Below are positions 45,685 to 55,000 of a stretch of DNA of 64,000 nucleotides, in pieces. Every line of letters begins with the position of its first letter. Within the stretch, counting starts at the first letter, position 1. A program made the position numbers and the translations under genes. Below the pieces are notes generated by a model. It was given only the letters and a program-made list of their open reading frames with translations, ran no database searches and had not been told where the DNA came from. The DNA is taken from assembly GCA_013076295.1 (NCBI GenBank), contig RQOL01000465.1:1-64000 (forward strand), written 5' to 3'. Source of the stretch: Sanderia malayensis. Taxonomy: Eukaryota > Cnidaria > Scyphozoa > Semaeostomeae > Pelagiidae.

Positions 45685-45910
45685 TGTCACGATCTGACTA
45701 TCTATCTGAGTTCTTTAAAGGAAATCCACAAGAGATACTACAAACTTTCATACGAGTGCATATATATCTTTTTTTTCTCGAATCACAAAAATCTACTTCT
45801 TACTCTAACCTTCTCGTCTTACACACTGGCTTCCGTTTTTCTTTAGTCACGATCAAGAAAACTTTACAAAACCACAAAACCGCGACACGATATGCTACAA
45901 ATATGTCACA
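45685..45910 (-). repeat. Gypsy 3' LTR (left in window)
   Basis: Preceded on the minus strand by the polypurine tract AGGGGGGAGG (45911-45920). Confidence 0.95.
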
Positions 45911-45920
45911 CCTCCCCCCT

Positions 45921-46515
45921 TAGATTGGATTTCTCGCTCGCAAGAAATACTATCTAAAAGTTCCGAGTATTACACTAAGTCCGCCGATAAAATGTCTTCT
46001 CAAATCGACTGCAATCTTCGAGAAATCTTATTTCTTCAACCCAGGCCTCTCTTCTAAGAGCCTTCTCTAAGGGTTACAAAATCTGTAAGAGCTACGAACA
46101 GACAGCGATTAAGACCAATGTATGTGGTACGTCCAACGAATCGACTTCGCAGCAACAATGAAACAATTGCAACACAAATTCTCTAACTCCGGTCTCCATG
46201 TGTAAAGGATTACAGTAAAAGACTTTCACAAGACTCTTAATATCTACTGCTCCATAAATTACTCTGAAGTATCTAAGTTCTTCTGAGAAATAGTCACAAC
46301 GCGATACTACAGCAACGATTGGGCGACATCCACAAAAATTCTGCGATTCTTTTTCGTCCACTGCGCAGCGAAAACGTAAAGCATCTCGGGTAATGTAAAC
46401 AATGCGAAGAACTTAAGGTTTAAAAATCAAATAGGAGTCCTTTCTCAACAAAACGTGAATATATAATAGTTCTGAGTCCTTTCTCAACAAAACGCGCTAA
46501 ATAGCTACAAACAAT
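45921..46515 (-). other. Gypsy 3' non-coding region
   Basis: 600 bp between pol and the 3' LTR. An 89-codon frame (46092-46361, minus) has no recognisable features and no membrane segment that would suggest env. The ACTCCTTTCTCAACAAAACG motif is duplicated near 46440 and 46475. Confidence 0.6.
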
Positions 46516-49260
46516 TTATTTCCGGTTATAGGTTTCTAGTAACTCGTTCGGCAAATGTGCATCGTCCATCCAAAGTGATTCTCCATTCCTTAATAAGACG
46601 AAGTACTTAGTCTCTAAGCGACCCTTATCATTTCTTGACCTCATCTTATCCATTATTTCTACTACCTCTTCGCATATTTTCTCTGTATTGTCCGCTTTAT
46701 CTGGCTTTAGCCGATTGACGTGTACTACTGGGTGCCTACGAGAGTTGCCCATCTGCAACTTAACATTTTCTTTCGAAATAATTTTTTCGATGATGTAGGG
46801 TCCTTCCCAATGATTTCTGTCTAGCCCTGTTTTCTTTTCTCCTGCTTTAAAATAAACCGAGTCTCCCGCTTTGAATTCGCATTCTTCAGCTGTGTGTTTC
46901 TTGTCGTAAATCGCTTTATGCCGGTCTCTCTCTGTTTGATTCAGTTCGCGAACTAGTTCGTAAGCTTGTCTTAGGTTATTCTGCCTTTCTGTAACAAAAT
47001 CGTCGGTGTATAATCGTACAGGTGCCTGAAATTGCACGCTTGGGGGCACCTTGAACTGTCTCCCAAACATAAGGAACACGGGAGTCTCTTTTGTAACTGT
47101 GTGTGGTGTCATACGATACGCAGTCACCATATCGGGTAGAAATACGTCCCAATTTGTTTTCCCCTTATCGATTACAAGAGATAAAGCAGTTTTTAGCGTT
47201 GAATGGAATCTTTCACATAAACCGTTCGCTTGTGGATGATACGATGTTGTTGCAGAATGATTTATTCCTATGATTTTACAAGCTCTTTTTACTAAATCGG
47301 ATAAAAATGCTGCTCCACGGTCGGATAAAATCGTCTTGGGATATCCAAAATCATTTGCAAATGATTGAATACATTCGATGACTTTATACTCGTTTGCCTC
47401 TTCCAGTGCATAGGCAGCTGGAAATCTGGTGAAGTGGTCCTGCATCGTCAGAACGTACCTGTTGCCTTTCGTAGTCACTGGTAACGGCCTGACGAAATCG
47501 ATACCTACTATTTCTAACGGTGCCTGGACTTTTATTGGATTGAGTGGTACCGTCTGCGGTCTCTTTGGGGATTTCCTTGCCGCACAGCTTTTACAATTTT
47601 TGCAATGTCGAGCAACATCTTTCTTCATGGAAACCCAAAAATAATTGTCCCTTAACCGTGAAAAGGTTCTCATGAACCCTGGGTGCCCAAGCTTGTCGTG
47701 GCCATATACGAGTAGCTTTCCGATTTCCTTCTTGGGTACTACTAATTGCTTCCTCGGCCTTGTCGAAACTCCTCTTACCTTTGGAGACCATAGATGATAT
47801 AGAACATCTTCTTCTAAAATATACTGACTTGAGAAATTTCTTATTCTGTCGCTACTCCTTTCTTCGCTTGGGAGTATTCCGTGCGACAGAAAATCCTTCA
47901 GCTCCTTAACATCGCTGTCTTCATCCTGCGAGCGACTGATGTCGATTGCTTCTAACGCTGCGACGAGGAATTTGCTTTCACAGCCTTCCTGTTCCTGCAA
48001 ATCGGACGTAATTGGGCATCTTGACAACGCATCAGCGTTCCCATTTGTTGTGCCTGCCCTGTGCTTTACGATGAAAGAATAACCTTGTATTTCGCACATC
48101 CATCTTTGGATCATTTGGTTTTTCGGTTGCATTTTGCATAGCCATTTCAAAGGGCAATGATCAGTTACCACAGTAAAACTAGGTTGTCCATATAGGTAGT
48201 GATGAAAGTATCTGATGGCCCAAACCACCGCCAAACATTCCTTTTGGATCGTTGCGTAATTTTGTTCGCTAGACTTCAATTGCCTACTGGCGTACGCTAT
48301 CGCAACCTCCTTCCCATTTTGAATTTGAGCTAATACCGCTCCCAGACCGCTATTACTTGCATCAGTTTGTAGTATAAAAGGCTGTTTAAAGTCTGGGCAA
48401 CACAATACAGGTGCATTCATCAACCTCCGTTTCAACTCATTGAAAGATTCCTGTGCCTCATCTGTCCATCGAAAAACCGCTGGCACCTTCGTTTTTGTGA
48501 GGTTCGTGAGTGGTCTTGCGACACTTGCAAAGTTTGGGATAAACTTTCTATAATACGAAGCTAAGCCCAGAAAAGCGCGGACATCCGTTCGATTTCCTGG
48601 TACTGGGAAATCTCGTACAGCAACCATTTTTGCGGGATCAGGCGATACTCCCGCGCCATTAATTACGTGTCCTAAGTACTTCACCTCCGGCTTTGCCCAT
48701 TGGCACTTGCTTAGCTTTATTGAGAGACCAGCATCTTTTAAGCGACTCAAAACTGTCTCAAGCCTGTCCTGGTGTTTTGCGAAGGACTTCCCAAATACGA
48801 TGATATCGTCGAGGTAAACTAAACACTGGCTCCAGTGAAGCCCTGTCAAAACGAAATTCATCAGCCGCTGAAATGTGGACGCTGCGTTTGATAGACCGAA
48901 GGGCATTACATTGAATTCGTAATGGCCTTTTGCCGTAGAGAATGCAGTTATTTCTTTGGAGCTTTCCTCCAATGGCACCTGCCAATAACCGCTCTGTAAA
49001 TCCAGCGTAGAAAAATAATTTGCGCCCCCTAAGGCATCCAAAGTTTCGTCGATACGAGGAAGAGGGTATGCGTCCTTTTTGGTGACCAAATTAACCTTCC
49101 TATAGTCAACACAAAAACGGGTTGAACCATCGTGTTTTTTAACCAAGACGATAGGAGACGACCAAGGACTCATTGACGGCCTGATGACTTCTTGTACAAG
49201 CATTTTTTCTACCTCCTGATCTATTATTTCCCTTTTAGTTATTGGTACTCGGTAGGGCAC
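46516..49260 (-). CDS. Gypsy Pol: reverse transcriptase, RNase H, integrase
   Basis: 914 codons, in the -1 frame relative to protease. Reverse transcriptase has RFCVDYRKVN, FSTLDLQSGYWQ and the active-site YLDDIIVFG. RNase H follows with LQTDASNSGLGAVL and a TDHCPLKWL segment. Integrase has the HHCC zinc domain (GHPGFMRTF...CKNCKSCA), catalytic Asp in GIDFVRPLP, Asp in LSDRGAAFLSD and Glu in NGLCERFHSTLK, plus a C-terminal GPY/F-like EGPYIIEKI. All catalytic positions are present. The frame starts at a non-ATG codon just after TAA, so frameshifting from protease is expected, though no classical slippery heptamer is seen. Confidence 0.95.
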   Translation of the reverse strand: MPYRVPITKREIIDQEVEKMLVQEVIRPSMSPWSSPIVLVKKHDGSTRFCVDYRKVNLVTKKDAYPLPRIDETLDALGGANYFSTLDLQSGYWQVPLEESSKEITAFSTAKGHYEFNVMPFGLSNAASTFQRLMNFVLTGLHWSQCLVYLDDIIVFGKSFAKHQDRLETVLSRLKDAGLSIKLSKCQWAKPEVKYLGHVINGAGVSPDPAKMVAVRDFPVPGNRTDVRAFLGLASYYRKFIPNFASVARPLTNLTKTKVPAVFRWTDEAQESFNELKRRLMNAPVLCCPDFKQPFILQTDASNSGLGAVLAQIQNGKEVAIAYASRQLKSSEQNYATIQKECLAVVWAIRYFHHYLYGQPSFTVVTDHCPLKWLCKMQPKNQMIQRWMCEIQGYSFIVKHRAGTTNGNADALSRCPITSDLQEQEGCESKFLVAALEAIDISRSQDEDSDVKELKDFLSHGILPSEERSSDRIRNFSSQYILEEDVLYHLWSPKVRGVSTRPRKQLVVPKKEIGKLLVYGHDKLGHPGFMRTFSRLRDNYFWVSMKKDVARHCKNCKSCAARKSPKRPQTVPLNPIKVQAPLEIVGIDFVRPLPVTTKGNRYVLTMQDHFTRFPAAYALEEANEYKVIECIQSFANDFGYPKTILSDRGAAFLSDLVKRACKIIGINHSATTSYHPQANGLCERFHSTLKTALSLVIDKGKTNWDVFLPDMVTAYRMTPHTVTKETPVFLMFGRQFKVPPSVQFQAPVRLYTDDFVTERQNNLRQAYELVRELNQTERDRHKAIYDKKHTAEECEFKAGDSVYFKAGEKKTGLDRNHWEGPYIIEKIISKENVKLQMGNSRRHPVVHVNRLKPDKADNTEKICEEVVEIMDKMRSRNDKGRLETKYFVLLRNGESLWMDDAHLPNELLETYNRK

Positions 49261-50240
49261 TGTTTAATGGGTCTTGCGTCCCCCACATTTATAGAATGCT
49301 CCACTGTATCAACACTACCCATTTTAGCCGGTGCAACAATGTTCATCTGATTAAGCAAGTTCAAAAGTTGATCTTTTTCTGCTGGTGTTAAATGTTTTAT
49401 GTCAATATCCTGTTCCGTGAGTACCAAACCTATCTCTGCTTCTACTGAATTTATCATGTTCCCAACAGTATTCCTCGTTACTGTTTCATGAAAAAGTTCA
49501 ACGTCTGCTATTGGGGAACCTTTTGCAAGAAAAACAGCTTGTTCTGTTATGTTCGAAATTTGTACCGTTATTTTTCCATTACTCGGCCGTACCTTTGTTA
49601 AGATTCTTGCAACAAACAATGAATTATCGTTCAAAAAACCTCCTTCTATCAACAGATCGCCAGTTTTTATTGGTGCTTCACATTTAGTTTGAATGGCACA
49701 TGTTGACCTCGGTTTCATGTGGAGGCTATCTACTAGACGAACAGTTTTTCGAGAAGTTGGTTTCGCAAATTTGACGGTTAATTCTTGAATCTTCAAACAG
49801 AGATTACCGAAGTCGACGACAGCTTGATTTTCTGTTAAAAAGTCTTTGCCCAACAAAAATTCGTAATTAAACCCTTCAACAACAACAACGGTATGTTTAA
49901 AAACGCGACTGTTCAATTCAATAGTACATTCTGTAGTTCCCAAAACGTGCAACGATGATCCATTTGCAGCAAACATTGAAATGTTTGTCTTATTCAACTC
50001 TGGTGTGTTGCTCATTCTTTGAAACATATTTGTAGACATTATGGAAATATCTGCTCCTGTGTCAATTAACAACATCGCTTCAACACCGTTAAGCAGTCCT
50101 TGAACGTAACCGTGCTCTTTCACAGCTTTTTTATCAAAGTTTATGTTAAAAATGTTTATGTTCTCTAGTAGCAAATCGCGATTGTTTCCCTCGATATTTC
50201 CTTCCTTTGATTTCGCTGCGAAATCCTCATATCCCTCTAG
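49239..50240 (-). CDS. Gypsy aspartic protease region
   Basis: This frame begins directly after the gag TGA and is open for 333 codons in the gag frame. The protease signature LLIDTGADISIMS is at about 58-70 of the open region and FLLGKDFL, fitting the second flap/dimer motif, follows. There is no good ATG before it, only TTG, which supports translation by readthrough from gag. Its 3' end overlaps the pol frame (-1) by about 25 bp. Confidence 0.85.
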   Translation of the reverse strand, partial: LEGYEDFAAKSKEGNIEGNNRDLLLENINIFNINFDKKAVKEHGYVQGLLNGVEAMLLIDTGADISIMSTNMFQRMSNTPELNKTNISMFAANGSSLHVLGTTECTIELNSRVFKHTVVVVEGFNYEFLLGKDFLTENQAVVDFGNLCLKIQELTVKFAKPTSRKTVRLVDSLHMKPRSTCAIQTKCEAPIKTGDLLIEGGFLNDNSLFVARILTKVRPSNGKITVQISNITEQAVFLAKGSPIADVELFHETVTRNTVGNMINSVEAEIGLVLTEQDIDIKHLTPAEKDQLLNLLNQMNIVAPAKMGSVDTVEHSINVGDARPIKQCPTEYQ

Positions 50241-51296
50241 TCAGTCCTGTTGATTTGTTCGCCCCTCTACATGCCGTGGATCCTGGTGTACATTCTGCGG
50301 GGCCCTGGGACATTTATTTCGGAAATGGCCTTTTTCACCACAGTTCCAGCATTCCACATCCCAGTGTGGTTTCCTGTAACTTGGGTTTTCATTGCGTCTT
50401 GCAAAGGGACCTGGCCTACTTTGAAAATTCTGGAGTTGCATTTCAAGAAGTGTTTCTTGATTTTTCATAATTGCCTGCATGTTTTTCAAAAGTGCTTGCA
50501 TTTGACTTTCAATACCGGAATCTGTTTGGTTTACTTCTACTTTTGGCTTTGTTTGAAAATCAGATTCAGCTGCTCTGATGTCGAACTTATTGCTCTTTGA
50601 TTGCAAATAGAGCTCACGCGTGCGTGCTTTTTGAAACGCTTCGTCCAAAACATCGATTTCTTCTCCCCAAAATATCTTTTTAATAGTTGGCTTCAGCCCC
50701 TTTACGAAATACTCGAGGCACTTTTCATTTCTGAATTCTACAGATTTATTACACCAGGCTCGGTGAACGAGTTTGCAGATATCATCATAAAATTCTGCTA
50801 CGCCCTCGTTTTGCCGCTGGTATCTGTCGCCTATCAAATGTTTTGCCTGAGATCTTTGTGATGGGGAATTAAAATGTTTTTCTAATTCCTGTTTCAACAA
50901 TGCAGGATTTTGGATAATACTCTCGGGCAAGTTTCTAAAAAACTGGCTTGCCCTTCCCTCTAAATACAAAGGTATCATTACCTTTTCTTCTTCTGTCTTC
51001 CATGCGTTGGCTCGTACTGTGCGATTCCAGTTGGCCAGCCATTCTGTGACATCTTCTTTATCTTCTCCGTGGAACCGCTTTATGTCAATTACTGATCTTC
51101 TGGGCTTTATACGTCCTGCATCCCTTGCTCTAATTTCGGGTAAACTTCGCATTTGCCGTTCTCTGGGGTTATTCTCCATTTGTTCTACCCCTGTCTGGTA
51201 CCGAAAAAGATGTTGTAGCATTTCGTTCGGGTCTTCTGCTGTTGTGGCCAAATCAAAATTGTGCGTCTGTCTGCCTTCCTCCATCTCTCTTTCCAT
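50241..51296 (-). CDS. Gypsy Gag with zinc knuckle
   Basis: ATG 51296; 351 codons. Central retrotransposon Gag region (WLANWNRTVRANAW, EGRASQFFRNLPE) and a C-terminal zinc knuckle CWNCGEKGHFRNKC. Gag forms the particle and packages RNA. The stop is TGA followed by CTAG and the same frame stays open into the protease, a context known for efficient stop-codon readthrough. Confidence 0.92.
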   Translation of the reverse strand: MEREMEEGRQTHNFDLATTAEDPNEMLQHLFRYQTGVEQMENNPRERQMRSLPEIRARDAGRIKPRRSVIDIKRFHGEDKEDVTEWLANWNRTVRANAWKTEEEKVMIPLYLEGRASQFFRNLPESIIQNPALLKQELEKHFNSPSQRSQAKHLIGDRYQRQNEGVAEFYDDICKLVHRAWCNKSVEFRNEKCLEYFVKGLKPTIKKIFWGEEIDVLDEAFQKARTRELYLQSKSNKFDIRAAESDFQTKPKVEVNQTDSGIESQMQALLKNMQAIMKNQETLLEMQLQNFQSRPGPFARRNENPSYRKPHWDVECWNCGEKGHFRNKCPRAPQNVHQDPRHVEGRTNQQD

Positions 51297-51339
51297 TATC
51301 GATTACAATTTCCTTTTTCGACCCACACTGGCCACCAAA

Positions 51340-51565
51340 TGTCACGATCTGACTATCTATCTGAGTTCTTTAAAGGAAATCCACAAGAGATACTACAAAC
51401 TTTCATACGAGTGCATATATATCTTTTTTTTCTCGAATCACAAAAATCTACTTCTTACTCTAACCTTCTCGTCTTACACACTGGCTTCCGTTTTTCTTTA
51501 GTCACGATCAAGAAAACTTTACAAAACCACAAAACCGCGACACGATATGCTACAAATATGTCACA
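51340..51565 (-). repeat. Gypsy 5' LTR (right in window)
   Basis: Followed on the minus strand by TTTGGTGGCCAGTGTGGG, whose TGG start suits a tRNA 3'-end primer-binding site. Confidence 0.95.
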
Positions 51566-53460
51566 GTATCCCCTTCCACAGATACAGCCGATGGAGGTGG
51601 ACATGGAGCCAGAGCTTCCCATTCAGAACCAAGAGCTTCAAGCAGCAGAACAGCCTGCAGACATCGAGATGCACGACACAGTTCCAGTACAAGATGAAAA
51701 TCAGATACCAGAACCAGTTGCACATCAGCAAATGCAAGTTGACAACACTGTCCCCGAGAACAATGAACCTGAACACCTCATCCTCTTCTCCCCATTACCA
51801 CACCACTTGAATAAAATGACCGGAACATGCATTCATTGTGGTGCAAAGTACTTCAAAGAAGAACTTAACTCCCGAAAACAATACAACAAGTGTTGCATGG
51901 GAGGTTTAATCGCTCTGGATCTAATTCAACCACCTCCAAACAGTGTCATGCACTTATACACTGGTGATACTGCCGAATGAAAACATTTCTTAAAGCACGT
52001 CCGCCAATACAACTCACTAATGGCCATGGCATCATGGAAGGCTAATATTGTACGTCATGCCAGAGCTGGACCACCAGTTATCACAATTCACGGAAAAGCA
52101 TATCACATGACAGGTAATGGAAACAATATGATTCCAGTCATTATCATTAAAACTTAGTATTCGTTTATGCTGGCTACAGTTGAATTTCTAATTCCCTAAC
52201 TTATGCTCTTGATCATTGACACATGTAACAGAAACAAACAGATCCAGAAAATACGCAGAACTCTACATCATGGATACGCAACAAGCATTGCAGGAACAGC
52301 AAAATACTGCAAGAGACCAACGTCTTGATTTGGACATCGTTGCACTTCTCCAGAATGAATTAATGGCAGTCAATCGATTTGCACAACATTATCAAAGTAT
52401 GGGTGAAATATTGGAGGAACAGCGGCAGCAAGCTATTGCAAACAATCAGCCTGTTCCGACATTCATAATGATCATAACAGGTCGCCCAGAACAGGATCGC
52501 AGATACGATAATCTGCCAAAGAAATTGCAGCTATATATACTGTACAAAATGGAGGTGCACCAAATCCTGATGACAGAGAATTGCAGATACAAACAAGACA
52601 CAGAGATCTTATGAAGATTTACCCAACCAGTCTCATTGGCGATTCTCTGCCGTATCCATTTATGTTTTTTCACGGTGATAGAGGATACGGTTTGGACCTT
52701 TAACGATTGCCTACTGCCAACGTCAGAGGTCAACACCACAACAATCGTGATTGTCGTACCAGACTAACCCTCACCAAATACTATTCATACAAAATCCAGG
52801 TCAGGGATGCATTCTCAACCATCCACATTGCATCACTTCTATTTCAACAGTATCTGGTAGATGCATATACGAAGATAGAAGGCAATAAACTGCACTGGAT
52901 TATGAAAAACCAATGTCAGCTTCGTGTTGACACATATCGTGGCCTGATGGATCATCTCCACAGAAGAGCTGAAATCGAAAATCAGATGGCCAGGGCTAAC
53001 AATCTGAATCAGCCCGTACATATTGATGTTGGCCGTGTTATCATTCTACCGTCATCCTTTCAAGGCAGCCAAAGAAACATGTATCAACATTTTTAAGATG
53101 CAATGACAATCGTAAGGAAATATGGCAAGACAGACATCTTCCTCACAATGACTGCCAATCCTATATGGAAGGAGATTGAAGAAAACATTCATCCGTCTAA
53201 GAAGACCAATGATCGACCAGACATTGTCACATAACCTTTCAAGACATAACCTTTCAAGGCAGACACATGTATGAATGTCTACTTGATATTGACAACAATT
53301 TGAAGGTTGATGGTTTGTCAATCACCAACTACGATCACCTTTCTCAGCTACCGGCCGACTTTGTGATTCCAGAATAAGGTGATTTACAACTTAACATGAT
53401 GATACTCACTGTAATTACTCAGCCAATATATGCTTCTATTCATACCAAATTAACTATGGT
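51566..53460 (+). pseudogene. Helitron copy B Rep half, internally deleted
   Basis: It has the same exon pattern as copy A, including the same TGA (51978-51980), so this stop predates the split of the two copies. Copy B keeps the 2 bp lost in copy A near 52376. It has its own TAA in the QHF segment at 53094-53096. At 53231 the sequence jumps over the catalytic HUH and Tyr regions, with a partial repeat of ATAACCTTTCAAG at the junction. Confidence 0.82.
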
Positions 53461-53474
53461 TTGTGTTTTCAGAG

Positions 53475-54950
53475 GAGGATCACATGGATGTTGAAAATGA
53501 AAGAGAGCAAGGAGAACAAATGCGCGCTGCGTTGAATCCAGAACAACAAGTGCAATCAGAACAGAACTGTCACTTTCCCGATGGACCAACTGGCACAGGG
53601 AAATCATTTCTCTACGACACGTTGGTTCGGAACCCCAATGCTTCTGGACACAAAGTTCAGTGTATGGCTTGGTTAGGAATTGCAGCAACACTACGTATCA
53701 ATGGCAGAACATCGCATTCACAATTCCAAATTCCAATACCATTGAAACTCGAATCAACATGCAATGTCAAGAGACAGAGCCGAAGAGCACAGCTGTTGCG
53801 TGAGACAACCCTGTTCATATGGGATGAAGCTTCAATGATACCAGTATTGGCATTACAAGCAGTTGACAGACTGCTTCGGGATATCGGACAAGTTGAAAAG
53901 CCATTTGGTGGCAAATTCATGTTACTTGGTGGCGATTTCAGACAGGTCTTACCTGTTGTTCCCAAAGCAGGAAGGGAGAAAATCGTATCAGAGAGTCTTA
54001 AATCATATCAAATCAGTGATTTGTGGGCACAGTTTCAACAACATCGCCTGCACACAAACATGAGAGCTGTTCAAGATGAATCTTACAGAGAATTCTCAGA
54101 ATGGCTCCTAAGACTCGGCAATAAACAAGAACCACATGATGCACTCAACAATATCACTTTGCCACACCAAATATGCACATCTTCGCGAGAGGCAATGCTC
54201 AACTTCATATATCCCGAGCCTAACACACCACAATCCCACCTCATGCTGGATCCGGTAACCATGTCAGAACGTTGTTGTCTTACCCCAAAGAATGACTTTT
54301 CACATCAAATAAATGACATCATTCTGGAAAGACTACAAACTCCTTAAAGAACATACTACAGCACAGACAGTGTGACAACAGAGGATCCAGATGAGGAGGC
54401 GGCATGTCCAATTGAGTTTATCAACAATCTAACTCCTACTGGATTTCCGTTACACCGACTTAGACTCAAGGTATAATCTTCCTATGTAATAATTACGTAT
54501 ACATGAAATGAAGTTCACACTAATAGCACTTTTTTAAGCTTAATTATCCTTCATTATCACAGTACTATAATGCAATACACATTGTTTTTTGCAACTCTCT
54601 TTGCTTAAGGTTGGTGCAACAATCGATCTTCTGAGGAATCTAAATCCAAAGAAAGGTCTTTGCAGACTCATTGTACGCCATCTCTGACGTAGCGTGATCA
54701 CAGCAGAGATCATCACGAAGGAACACAGAGGCCAGCAGGTCACGATTCCCAGAATAACAATGTCAACACAAGACACTGAGATGCCTTTAAACATCAAACG
54801 ACGGCAATTTCCAGTCAGACTAGCATACTGCCGTACTATCAACAAGGCACAGGGACAATCTCTCAGGTATGTTGGTTTGTATTTACCTGAGCCCGTGTTC
54901 ACACATGGTCAGTTATATGTGGCCATCCAGAGCAACATCATTTGACGGGC
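53475..54950 (+). pseudogene. Helitron copy B PIF1-type helicase
   Basis: After an acceptor TTTTCAG the exon encodes Walker A DGPTGTGKSFLY, Walker B LFIWDEASM and GGDFRQVLPV, all PIF1-helicase signatures. An in-frame TAA at 54345-54347 is followed by more open codons to donor AAG|GTATAATC (54470). The next exon (from about 54610) has GATIDLLRNLNPKKGL and ends with TINKAQGQSL and FTHGQLYVAIQ, the last helicase motifs, again with a stop and a frame change. The helicase would unwind the DNA strand during rolling-circle transposition. Confidence 0.85.
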
Positions 54951-55000
54951 TTAAAGTATTCCTCCCACAGGAAACACACATGAAGACAAAAAATATTGCC

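Larger units (their letters stand above)
45685..51565 (-). mobile_element. Gypsy-type LTR retrotransposon, apparently intact
   Basis: 5,881 bp on the minus strand, with two 226-bp LTRs (TGTCACGA...TGTCACA in plus orientation) that look identical on reading through, and a 4-bp duplication GTAT (45681-45684, 51566-51569). The empty target is in Helitron copy A at about 35126. Order gag, protease, reverse transcriptase, RNase H, integrase is that of Gypsy/Metaviridae; there is no convincing env. Confidence 0.96.
45586..55000 (+). mobile_element. Helitron copy B, 5'-truncated and split by a Gypsy element
   Basis: Homology to copy A begins abruptly at 45586 (GCGGATAATCCAC), is interrupted at 45684 by the Gypsy insertion, resumes at 51566 and continues into the helicase that copy A lacks. 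A deletion at 53231 removes the part equal to 36790-38220 of copy A, including the HUH box. Confidence 0.85.

Noticed and set aside
46092..46361. Gypsy env-like or accessory ORF
   Set aside because: Only 89 codons, no signal peptide, membrane segment or recognisable motif.
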